Shown here: positions 10,370 to 21,994 of the stretch, piece by piece
How the letters are laid out: the number at the start of each line of letters is the position of its first letter
Numbering within the stretch: the stretch's first letter is position 1
Source: Mycteria americana
Taxonomy: Eukaryota; Chordata; Aves; Ciconiiformes; Ciconiidae
Length of the DNA stretch: 64,000 bases
Assembly (NCBI RefSeq): GCF_035582795.1
Contig: NC_134366.1
Span: 140,268,756 to 140,332,755, forward strand
Direction: 5' to 3'
Position numbers and translations under genes: made by a program
Notes under the pieces: generated by a model
Databases searched by the model: none
Seen by the model: only the letters and a program-made list of their open reading frames with translations
What the model was told of the DNA's origin: nothing

Positions 10370-13300
10370 GTTGCAGAACTCTCTTTTGTAACGCTGGGGA
10401 TGCAAATAAAGTGCAGGACATTTGTGTATTCTGAAGCTCAGGAGTTCTGACATGAGAAGACCAAAGTAAAGCATTACTGTCTTTGTCCTTTGAAATGTTA
10501 TTAGAAATCTGATTTTGCTTAACATATTGACTCTGAAATCTCCAGATTAAATACCGATTTATTTCAATGTTTTGGGAAATTGTAATACAGGGAAAAAACC
10601 CTCTCTTTTTGGAATAAAGAGGTAGGGGCTTTTGGTATTTGAAATGAATCATAATCTTTCTTGAGAAAGATTGCAGTCCTCTTTAAAAAAAAAAAAAAAA
10701 AGGGAGGGGGATTTAAACACTTGAGCCCAGTTGTGAAACCACTTTGTTTTTTGCTGGTCTTACTGACATCTGTGGGAGTTCTACTTCAGCCTTAAAAACA
10801 ATAAGCCAGTGGGATTAAGAAACTAATACAGTATTTGGCATTTTAATTATTGGTAGGAAGTTATGAGACATGAACATAATGCATTAAGAAGTGAAAGCTG
10901 AATTCAGGATGAACTCCTCGTTGTTTATGTCAGAGTTGCACTGGTCTGACAGCAAAATATGAACTGAGACACTGTTTCCACATTTTTTTAAGGATCATAT
11001 TAAGTGTTCTTTTTCGCTGATTAAATTGGTTTCCTTTCAGACGTACAGCCTGCAAGCTAAAAGTCTGTATTTACATTACAGAATTGCCATCCCTAGCCAT
11101 TCAAAATGCGTGAATCAGAACATTAAAATCATGACATTTCGAAATACACTAAAATCCTGGATTTTTTTTGCTTCTTGGGTTTTGAGCTTGAAAATGCCAT
11201 GTTTTCTGTCTTTTCTTTGTAACCACAAGAGACAAACAACTTTTTTTTTTTTTTAATACAATCGAGCGGCTTCAGGAGTTGAAGTCTCACTGTCTACTGT
11301 CTAGTCCTAGCAGATATGAATGAAATAGCTGTGAGTACGAAATATCCCAAGACTTGCAATAGGAAAATGCGAGCTAACAGCTGGATGGTTGACGTATAGG
11401 TAGTATAAAAAGAAGGCTGGAGTCCAAAGCCTTACTTGCAGGGCTGTGCCTGTGAGGTTGATGCGGAGTTTGATGGCTGGACTTCTCCAGCCATCTCCAG
11501 GCAAGGTGCAGGGTACCGAGCTCTCAAAGACACAGCACTGATTGCTCCATTAGTGGCCATGACCCCAGCACGCTGCCTAGCCATTCTCCTATAAGCTTCT
11601 CCTAAAAGTTCATATTTAACTCCAGAAAATTGTGCCTACAATAGTAATCAAGGATGAGGATTTGTATCCTAAATGTTGGGGTTTTTCAACCTCTGCGGTC
11701 AGGAGAAACCCATGGTTTACCTTTCGCTGTGGGTGGACACTTCCAGAGAGATTAACTGCGTATAAGCACAAAGGAGAGATGCATCTGGAGAGTGTTTCAC
11801 CCCATCCTGAGAAAGGTGTTTTGAATTCTCAGAATGAGTTGCCTGATGGAGACTCCTCTCTCTTCTCCTTCGTGTCTATGGAAGGACCACCCACACCTCC
11901 CTTGGCCGGGGCTGCTCGGGCTGTGGTGCTGCAGACAGCTGACCGGACCTGGAGAGGGGAGGAACTGCTTTCCCCCCCAAATTCTCCTACTTTTCCCTGA
12001 GCCTAAACTAAAGCTGTTCCCACTCTTCTCTAGTTTTTGGGATTCAAAGAGGAATGCATTGTGCTATCACTGGGATATTGTGCCTTTTGGAATTAGCTTG
12101 AGAAAAAGCTCTCATTTCTGTTTTATTGTTCCTATTAGTTTCCAGAACGCCAGTAATGTAAAGACTTTTGTAGAAAGCTGGCAGTGTGCACCTAGAAATC
12201 AATCTGACATTGATTTACATCGCCAAACAACATTCACCCTCTACTCTTTTTTGCTTGGTGGGCATTATCTTTAGGTTATTTCAAGAGAGATCCCGCCAGA
12301 CCCCCCATATCAGCCAACAATCACGTCCCAGAGCACTGAAGTGACCTGTAGGTCTGATCACAGTGCTATGAAGCGGGAGCATGCTTATGTGCTGTCCCAC
12401 TCAGATTGTTCATTTGGTTCAGCAATGCAACTTTCAAAGTGACTATGGAAGGGGCTGTGGTAAAATGGGTTGTTCAATGGTTGTGTTCACGCTCACGTGC
12501 CAAGGGTGCGTCTGCGTTTTCTCTAGGATGCCTGCCTAGTAGATGTGATTTTGGTAGAGGTTTCTATTCTAGACATAGAGGTAAATTTCTATTTTAAAAC
12601 ATAGTGTTTGCGAAGGAGACTAAGAATATATAGCTTTGAGCAACTGCTTTATTTTGAGGATGTACTGTATCTTACTAAAAAAATCGTATTACCAAAGACA
12701 GGACTAGAAAAAGGTTCAATATAAATACTCAACACAAGTCTGCCAAAGTGCTAATTTGCTGATGCCAGTTAGCAACACTGGCACTGAATTAATTTCTCTG
12801 GTGCTGTTTTGAGCATGAAAGCACCAGCCTGGCAATACCGAGATTTTTATTCCTCTTGGTTCAGTGATTGAGTGCTTGTGTCCCCAGGTGTGCTGCTGAA
12901 CAAGGACTACGCCTAGGTCACTTGTAAGGAGAGTAACAACATGCCGCACTTTGTGGGAACAGCGTGACTGTAATTTGGGTGTACAAAAAGACTTCACACT
13001 GGGCATGCAGCACTGCCCAGTTATGAGACCGATTTATTCAGATTTCTGCCTTTATTTGTCTATCCCTTATGCCTATCACTTAAATACACCCACTTCCAGA
13101 AAGAAATGCATCAACAGATTGAAAGCTCACAGCGTCCTACATAACAGTCTCTGTCAGAAAATACCGAATATCATATTACGTCGAGACTGCTGAGAGAATG
13201 TCACTAATGTTACGTACAGAAAATTTTCAGCTAACATGTTTACCCTCCATTTTGGGAGCAGCATCATGAGATCTATATTGATGACAACTGTCAGACTTCA

Positions 13301-16300
13301 GCTAGGAGTGATTGAGACTTTGTATCTTCAGCATCTGTTCCCCTTTCTTCCTACACAGTATTTTCATTTAAAATAAGACATGAAGATCTGAAATATTTTA
13401 TTAAGTAACTCGCTTTTTGCATTATATAGAATAACTCGAGGAATATAGAAAGAAAATGTTAAGAAGTTGAATGCCTTAGGGGAAAGTAAATTTCTCAAAG
13501 CACAAGCCCAGAATAAATCTGGACCAACATTTTGCCTAATTTCTTTATCAGGGGCTCTGCCACAAGGTACAGAAGAGATAATACATGTGACCTTTCGATG
13601 AGAACCATCTTTTCACTGTACCATGCAACCTGCTGGAAAAGCATCGTCCTAAGACAGGCCTTTTTTTACCCGTCTTTAGGACAGGCCTGCTCATGAGAAT
13701 GTATCTAAACCATCTTTCATCTTGGACTGGTCAAGGATTTTCTGAAACTTACTCTGCTTGAGTGTTCGCTCCAGTGAATTTGAAGTAATCATCTCATCTG
13801 AAATGTGAACATTCATACATTTAGACATTACTTTTTTTTTCCACATAGGACTTTCTGAGCAGGCTGCCTAATGAGGCAGGGGAATTTGTGTCCCTGGAGA
13901 GCTCTGGGACCAGGCTGAGCACACACCTTGAAAGCAGCATAGCTGCTGCTGGTGCAGCGTACTTGTAGCTGCGAGAAAGGGGCATGGACCTCTTGAGATC
14001 CTTTGCAAACTCGTTTTCCGTGAGGCACACTGATGGCATCACTTTGATGACCTAAGAGATAGTAGCTTGCAGTTGAACCTGACCTGGGTTTCTGGCAGAA
14101 ATCTCCGTGTTCATAAGTGGGAGCTGAGGGTAAAGGCACTTCTGCTGGCTGGAAGTCTAATTATGTTCCATCCTAGACTGATCTGCAGGAGAGTTCAAAC
14201 TACAAAACTCGTAATTCTTTGCAACAATACCATCTGCCATGGATGAACCATATAATCAGGAAGAGTTTACCTAGGACCTGGTCATTTCTGTAGCTAGAAT
14301 TAAAGTTTGCTATTTTATTCATATAGCAGTACTTTTATTTACTGCAAACCAATACATATGACTTCTTAAATAATTAATGTATAGAGAGATTGTATTTTTT
14401 GAGCTGACACTGAAGAACCTCCTAAATTATGTTCAGATTGATCAGCTTAAACGTTTGATGGAAAGGTCACTGTCAAAATTATAAGGTTTTTTACATTCTT
14501 CTGGTCTTAGGATGTAGATTACTGTCAATACATTCAACAGGAAAGATTTGGTAGGTCTTGAAGGGACTGAAAATTTATGTAGCTGTTATAGAGTGAGTCT
14601 TTGCAATTTTTGATTTCAGGGCATAACTTGTTAAATATTATTTTTTAAATGGGCTGATCTCCATTCTCTCTTCTGCTAGCAGTGTGAGCTGAGTTATGTG
14701 CTTCTTTCCTGCTGAATACATATGTGAAATGGTTTATGCATATCTCATTTTAAATTATGCTGATATGTTGGAAATATATAACATAGAGATACCAGAAAAT
14801 AGCCTGTACTTTAAACACTTCTGTAGTCATTGGCAGGACTACTCAAACCTATTCAGGCATATTTAAAAATCCAGAATGTAGAATATATAATTTGGTCTTA
14901 GAAAGATAAACTTGGCCCTTTTTTACATGATAAACTTAGTCCAAGTACTTACAGTATCTTTACGGGCTCGAAAGCTTTTATTGTTAATTTGCAAGTAGGC
15001 CTTTTCAGATCTCTTAGGATTCTCTTTTCACAGCTAGATGGAGACCTGCTATGAAAAGAAGAGACCATGTCCAAACAAACCAACCAGATCAGCTGACAAT
15101 CCAATTTCTCATCTCAGTAATGGGGATGCAACTTCTCTGAAGTCCTTAATAACCTTGAGATGAAAAATTGGCTTAACAGAGCTGCCTGTGGTTTGTTTGT
15201 TTTCCTGAACAGTGCTACGCTATGCCAGACCCTCAGGATGGCTTGAAGTTAACAAGCAGAATCAATAAAGTAATGATAATTGTAATAGTGATTTAAATTC
15301 ACTAATTATTCCCAGTACTAGGTAACTATTTTGCTGAATATGTGTGAACCAGAATGTAATCCGAAGTGCCAATTATTTTTTTTCCTTCCTACCATAGCTG
15401 TGTTGATGCTAATGTAAGTCCGAGCAATGACGACTCTGAACAAGCAGAAACAATGGCCAGAACATACAAGCAGTGAACATACAACTCTGGTATGGATACC
15501 CTGTCATCCTGTAGGGCCTTGGTGGAAGATACTTTTCATATTCCCACCGTGCCTGCACAATAATTGAATTAAATACAAACAGGACCTCAAATGGGACCAG
15601 AGTCTGTTTCTGAGCTGGATGCTCACTGCCCAGCACTCTCACGGGCGCACCAAGCAAGCTGCAGACAGGGGAGCTGCCAGGGACACGTGTCTGCTCGCAC
15701 GTGGGAGCTCCTACATGGTGTTTTGGTTATGCTAAGTACATTTTTCCAGACAGATAAATCTTACGGCAAAAATCTCCTACCAACTCCATTATTTCTAAGA
15801 TGGGAAGCTGTGCTTCCAGTGCCCTTGATGGGACCCCTGAGCGCAGAGATTTCAGGACACCAAAGAGCTCAGATGCTAATTGCGATCTGTAATCTTTCCG
15901 GTAGAAGAGCTTCTTGGGTTTGGAAACAATGGTGCCCGTTTGCTTAGCTCACCAGCTTTACGGTCTCCCTTCTCGCTGTCTGACGGCTCCATCTGTTTCC
16001 CCGATTTCCTGCTTGCGTGCTCTTCTGGGCTGATCATTAGACCTGCCCCAACCATCCCCACTGGGGAGAGCTCCTTCAGATGTGTTTTCTCTAGCTTGAC
16101 CTCACTTTGCAGTAGAGCAGGTTTTGGAGCCGTTTCCTGACAGCTTCCCATCCTTCTTGCTCTTGAGGGGTTTCTAAACGTAGGGTGGACTGGCAGAGTC
16201 TGCTAAACAAAAACATGAATCCTTTGTTTCTCAACTGAAAAGGAATAAATTAGAATTACACTGGAAAAAAACAAGTTGCATCTTCAAATAGACTCCAGGT

Positions 16301-19300
16301 TATGGTAACAAAGAAGTAAATACTTACTTGTAAACCCTACAAGTGCTGTACAAAATAAAAGTATGAGGTCAGTCCCATCCAACCCCATGCCAGAGAACTT
16401 GCCTCTGCTACTGCTCTGGATGTCTGGCTGCTTAGCAGGGCCTCCAATAATAATAAATCTGTCAGCATGGTCTCCCTATTGTCATATATAAAACCCCCAG
16501 CACGCTGCACCTGAAAATCCGTATTGTGTGTGCACTTTGCCAGCTTAGCAAGCAGCTGGGTGCTGTTGCTGTTTTTTAATTATTTTTTTAATTTGTGGTG
16601 CTAGCTGTGAGCATGTAGCCTGTCATATTTCACAGAGAACTGTACCTCTTTGTATCACCAGTTATGCATTTTCTGTGCAATCATTTGTGCACATATGCAT
16701 TAATCTTGTGCAAATAAAATGTGACTCCACTCCAAAAACATCAAAGGGAGTTAAAGTAGAAAACAATGTGAATTTCTGTCTATCTCTATTTTTAAAAATC
16801 TCTTTTTAAAATTTATTTTAGGGCACAAGGGGAAAAAAAATACTGTTGTTTAGCCAGTTAATAACAGCTGGTGACACTTTATTTTAGTTGTCCTATCATT
16901 ATTAATACAGCAGATAGTCACTCTAATAACATTCATCAAAACAAATTCATGAAATGTTCCCATTTTACACGCTTTAACTGGAATTTCATTGTAATTTAGC
17001 ACAACTGACATGTTCATTTGATCCAAAGTACTGTTAATACCTGAGTTAAACAAAATAATTCTCTTTACGCCTGAGCTCTGGGATATTATTTGCACTGGTT
17101 GCTTTAAAGTTGCACAGTCCTGAACTAAATATCCAAAAATGTTGAGGAACTTCAAAGCATCATAATGCTCAAGTAATCCAACAAGTATTAACAGTCTCTC
17201 CTCCATAAAAAGAGAATCATTTACGTAACTAATTAATTTGCCATAGTAAATAATCTGCCGACATTTACAATAAGCATCCCTATTGGAGGTTGAAATAAAT
17301 ACTAAGTTGCACGTAAAACTATAAATAGTAAGAATTTTGATACCAGGCAGTTTCAAAATACTACAGAAAATAGATAGTGCTGGCTACACGAAATAAATTT
17401 GTAGGTCTCAGAAACATGAGCGTGCGAAGAGCGCAGCTATCTCTGAAAGTAACCACCGAGCAGACCTGCTCAGCACCCTCCTGTCCTGCCGGTGGGGGGC
17501 ATTGGTCAGTATATCCTATGTCTGACTAAAGCGAAGTGTCTCAAGTGTGGTTTTAATAGCTTTAGCTTGTCTCAGCTGGAGGGAGACTCAGCATGAAGTT
17601 TCCATTTAAAGGCTGAAGCACAGTGTGTGGGGGCTGGAGTCTCCCCTCCACTGCCATGGATGATATGGACAACCCCTTGTAGGAAGGAGACAGAGATGAG
17701 TAGCTGGGGGAGCGTGGGACCTTCTAGGCAGGGGCGTTGTGCAATTTTGGTTGCTCTCACACCTGCTGATCTTAGCTGGTGTGTGAGGTTGCTGGCCAAA
17801 TCTGCCCATCGTGCCCCCTTCCTCAGTGGAGGTTATGAACCCCTTTGGCTGGTTTCGTTGCACAGGTGGTCTTGTTCTGTTAATGGGCTCTGGGTGCTGG
17901 AAGCAGCAGCCTCTTAGCTCAGCTGCAGGTAAGGTAGCAGGACTTGCAAGGTATATCTTAAGTGCCAAGTATCAAAGCTGCAAGCAGAGAGTGCACCTGA
18001 GCGTGGGGGAATGCCGTGCAAACTCCAGTGCTTTGGGGTGTTGTAGCAGTATCGTTCCTTGACCACAAATTACTGCAGGCCTGCTTAGGTCTGACCAGCC
18101 CGTGCTGATGTGCCTCCTGACTTGTGTGGCTCGCACTTCCAAACCACAAGCACATGAGGCTCAACTTTCTGGAGCCCCAAGGACAAGCACCAGTTCCTGC
18201 GTCACACAAGAAACCCCCTGGTTGCTCTTCCACCTCATCCTGATGCGTAATGACACTACGTGCTGCCTGACTTCCAGCTGCCACCAGAAACCTACTTTTG
18301 TTTCTGGCAGAAGATGGGGACTAGGCAGGCCCAAGGCTTGACTTCCACAAACCAGTTCCTGAGCAGCACATGGACCTGGCTGAAGGTCTGCAACAGGGGA
18401 TCCACTTTGGCCAAATCTCAACTTGTCATCCTTTCCCTTACAAAAAAAAATGAGTGCTTTTGTAAGCCTTGTTGCATATTATTTTCTTATGGTTCATAAC
18501 TATTCATATAAGTTAGTGCTGCATATATACAGATGTAAAGATAAATGAGAAAGAGCATTATTGCACTTTTTTTCCACAGACTTTTGATGAACATTCCCTG
18601 TGATGCCTATTCTTGGAAGACCAGCCAAAGACCAAGAACAGGACATATAACTGGACTCTGGTCCTGCAGAGGTTTGAAGATGGAGCCCTGCAGTCCTGCG
18701 GCTGAGAATGGTTTAGTTGACCCAGAATGGTTCAATTGACCCAGAATGCTGTCAATTCACAGCTGAAAAGGGGAAAGCCAGGAGTCAGAGGATGCAGTTG
18801 ACTCAGCGTGATGTAACCGGAGGAGGCTTTGGGGGCACAGGGAGCTAAGCAAGCTGTGCAGTGAGCAGCACGTATGAAGGGCATGTTTCTGCTGAGAAAT
18901 GAAAGCTAGTGCGGAGGGTGACATTAGAATAAGTCAGATCCCTGGGAGACGTAACACAGGTCGCAAAGGAGAATGCTGTATCACAACAGGAAAGGAATAG
19001 AGAACCGTCTTGTACATACTGGTACTTAATATAACCTGGTCAGCAGTGATAATACTAAGTAAAAAAGGATACTACAGGAGCAAAGGAGCTGAAGATGGAT
19101 GAAAAGACTTGGAGGCATGGAACATCATATGAATACCAAATTTAAGCAATAAGACAATTCAGCACAACAAGCCAAACAGTAAGACAGAAATGTACACAGC
19201 TATTTAAAAGACTAAAGAAAGTGAATTATTCCTCTTATTTACTCTTTCACTTAATATAAGAGCAAGCAGACACATCTGATGCCTAAGATACTGACAGTTT

Positions 19301-19699
19301 TGAACAAAATGAGCAGTTAGAGAGCATTTTAATTTGTACAATGGCTCATAAATTAGACCCAGATCCATCAATGCATTTACACCTCATAGGCACACCTGTA
19401 GGTATATTCTGGTTTGATACTTGTGTTTGTTACCCTAGCCTCTTTGACTAGTTGTTAGTCTTGAGCATTTTTGTCCATTGGTAGTGCTTGTGCAGGTGAA
19501 GGGGATGTGGCCATTGCAAGACAGTGATTTGAGGACTGAGATATATTAACTTTTATATTGTGCTTGTGAATCAGTGAAATCTCTGACACATAAAATAAAT
19601 TATCTGAGATGTTAGGCAACTCCATTCCTTTGGGTAGGTGTGTGAAGCCAGTCATTAGATTTGGACAGTCAAATGGCTGGAATGCTCACCACATTGTGG
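10370..19699. other. Intergenic, no gene seen
   Basis: This is a long stretch without a gene I can support. Positions 13646-13682 form a small imperfect inverted repeat (GTCCTAAGAC against GTCTTTAGGAC), and the word ACAGGCCT occurs twice there. Positions 16560-17360 are AT-rich and contain a 168-codon open frame on the minus strand (16850-17356) that resembles no family I know. Positions about 17560-18420 are GC-richer and give overlapping short frames only. At 18700-18760 the word TGACCCAGAATG is repeated. No splice-flanked coding exon was recognised. Confidence 0.45.
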
Positions 19700-19735
19700 G
19701 CTGTGAGGAGAGAGGACTGACCCTCCTCGCCAAGA

Positions 19736-20404
19736 GGCCGTCTTGGGCAGAGTGATCATGAAATGATAGAGTTTTTGATACTTGGAGAAGCGGCGAGGGG
19801 GGTCAGCAAAACTGCCACCTTAGACTTCCAGAGGGCAGACTTTGGCCTGTTTAGGAGACTGGTTGACAGGGTCCCCTGGGAGGCAGCCCTTATGGGCAAA
19901 GGGGTCCAGGAAGGCTGGACATTCTTTAAGGAGGAAGTCCTAAAGGCACAAGAGCGGGCTGTCCCCAGGTGCCGAAAGATGAGCTGGCGGGGAAGAAGAC
20001 CGGCCTGGCTGAATAGAGAGCTCTGGCTCGAACTCAGGAAAAAGAGAAGAGTCTATGACCTCTGGAAGAAGGGGCAGGCAACTCAGGAGGACTACAAAGG
20101 TGTAGCGAGGTTGTGCAGGGAGAAAATTAGAAGGGCCAAAGCTGAGCTAGAGCTCAATCTGGCTGCTGCTGTAAAAGACAACAAAAAACACTTCTTCAAA
20201 TACATTAGCAGCAAAAGGAGAGGTAAGGAGAATCTCCAGCCCCTAGTAGATGGGGGAGGAAACACAGTGACCAAGGATGAGGAAAAGGCTGAGGTACTTA
20301 ATGCCTTCTTTGCCTCAGTCTTTAATAGCAGGGCCGAATGTTCTATGGGTACCCAGCCCCCTGAGTTGGAAGATAGGGACAGGGACCAGCATGGAGCCCC
20401 ATAA
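19736..20404 (+). pseudogene. CR1 ORF2, endonuclease end and linker
   Basis: The frame begins with LGQSDHEMIEF, whose SDH carries the endonuclease catalytic histidine. It continues through LDFQRADFGLF, VPWEAAL and the basic linker KKRRVYDLWKKG, AELELNLAAAVKDNKK and EEKAEVLNAFFASVF. It ends at a stop at 20402-20404, where the reading frame moves relative to the downstream part. The frameshift therefore lies between about 20350 and 20415. The first ATG in frame is at 19763, but this is not a true start, because the element is truncated. Confidence 0.85.
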
Positions 20405-20415
20405 TCCAGAGGGAA

Positions 20416-21897
20416 ATGGTTAGTGACCTGCTGCACCACTTAGACACTCACAAGTCTATGGGGCCTGATGAGATCCACCCGAGAGTACTGAAGGAGCTGG
20501 CAGATGTGCTCACCAAGCCCCTTTCCATCATTTACCAGCAGTCCTGGCTAACTGGGGAGGTCACTGCTGACTGGAGATTAGCAAATGTGACACCCATCTT
20601 CAAGAAGGGCTGGAAGGAGGACCCGGGGAACTACAGGCCTGTCAGCCTGACCTCGGTGCCGGGGAAGCTGATGGAGCAGATCATCCTGAGAACCATCACA
20701 CGGCATGTAGAGGATAACCAAGGGATCAAGCCCAGCCAGCATGAGTTCAGGAAAGGCAGGTCCTGCTTGACCAACCTGATCTCCTTCTATGACAAGGTGA
20801 CCCGCCTAGTGGATGAGGGAAAGGCTGTGGATGTTGTCTACCTAGACATCAGTAAAGCCTTTGACACGGTTTCCCACAGCATTCTCCTGGAGAAACTGGC
20901 TGCTCATGGCTTGGACGGGTGTACTCTTCGCTGGGTAAAGAACTGCCTGGATGGCTGGGCCCAAAGAGTGGTGGTGAATGGATTTTACTCCAGTTGGTGG
21001 CCGGTCACAAGCGGTGTTCCCCAGGGCTCAATACTGGGGCCAGTTCTGTTTAATATCTTTATCAATGATCTGGATGAGGGAATCAAGTGCACCCTCAGTA
21101 AGTTTGCAGATGACACCAAGTTGTGTGGGAGTGTTGATCTGCTTGAGGGGAGGAAGGCTCTGCAGAGGGACCTGGACAGGCTGGGTTGATGGGCTGAGCC
21201 CAATTGTATGGGGTTCAACAAGGCCAAGTGCAAGGTCCTGCACTTGGGCCACAGCAACCCCATGCAACGCTACAGGCTTGGGGAAGAGTGGCGGGAAAGC
21301 TGCCAGGCAGAAAAGGACCTGGGCATGTTGGTTGACAGCCGGCTGAATATGAGCCAGCAGTGTGCCCAGGTGGCCAAGAAAGCCAATGGCATCCTGGCTT
21401 GTATCAAAAATAGTGTGGCCAGCAGGAGTAGGGAAGTGATCGTGCCCCTGTACTCGGCACTGGTGAGGCCGCACCTCGAATACTGTGTTCAGTTTTGGGC
21501 CCCCCACTACAAGAGAGACATTGAGGTGCTGGAGCGTGTGCAGAGAAGGGCAACGAAGCTGGTGAAGGGTCTGGAGCAGAAGTCTTATGAGGAGCGGCTG
21601 AGGGAACTGGGGTTGTTTAGCCTGGAGAAAAGGGGAGACCTTATTGCTCTCTACAACTACCTGAAAGAAGGTTGTAGAGAGGTGGGGGTCGGTCTCTTCT
21701 CCCAGGTAACAAGTGATAGGACAAGAGGAAATGGCCTCAAGTTGCGCCAGGGGAGGTTTAGACTGGATATTAGGAAATTTTACTTCACTGAAAGGGTTAT
21801 CAAGCATTGGAACAGGCTGCCCAGGGAAGTGGTTGAGTCGCCATCCCTGGAAGTATTTAAAAGATGTTTGGATGAGGTGCTTAGGGACATGGTGTAG
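20416..21897 (+). pseudogene. CR1 ORF2, reverse transcriptase and C-terminus
   Basis: The polymerase core is nearly intact: [34 protein letters not shown], motif [19 protein letters not shown] and FADDTKL with the FADD box at 21103-21114. A single TGA at 21187-21189, in the segment after RDLDRLG, is the only stop up to the natural end. The same frame then resumes with [48 protein letters not shown] and [20 protein letters not shown]. It closes at TAG 21895-21897 after RDMV, a typical CR1 C-terminus. Intact elements use this protein for target-primed reverse transcription; this copy cannot make it in full. Confidence 0.92.
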
Positions 21898-21994
21898 TGG
21901 TGGTCTCGGTAGTGTTAGGTTTACGGTTGGACTCAATGATCTTAAAGGTCTTTTCCAACCAATACAATTCTGTGATTCTGTGATTCTGTGACTC

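Larger units (their letters stand above)
19700..21994 (+). mobile_element. CR1 LINE, 5'-truncated, 2.3 kb
   Basis: This is a CR1 copy in plus orientation, truncated within the endonuclease. It starts near 19700, and the first clear protein match is the SDHEMIEF block at about 19750. It runs through the linker, reverse transcriptase and C-terminal domain to a short 3' UTR. The UTR reads TTGGACTCAATGATCTTAAAGG, then TCTTTTCCAACC, and ends in the repeats GATTCTGTGATTCTGTGACTCT at about 21994. The tail differs in wording from the minus-strand copy at 2881, so the two are probably from different CR1 subfamilies. Only one stop and one frameshift interrupt ORF2, suggesting a relatively recent insertion on the scale of this window. 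Confidence 0.94.

Noticed and set aside
13828..14139. Possible CR1 fragment (AGCAGGCTGCCTAATGAGGCAGG resembles a CR1 C-terminal segment)
   Set aside because: Only about 50 bases resemble CR1 and the flanks do not continue the match, so it is too weak to call.
17958..18421. Overlapping open frames of 79-108 codons on both strands
   Set aside because: They lie in a GC-richer patch where stop codons are rare, overlap each other in several phases, and show no domain or splice context.
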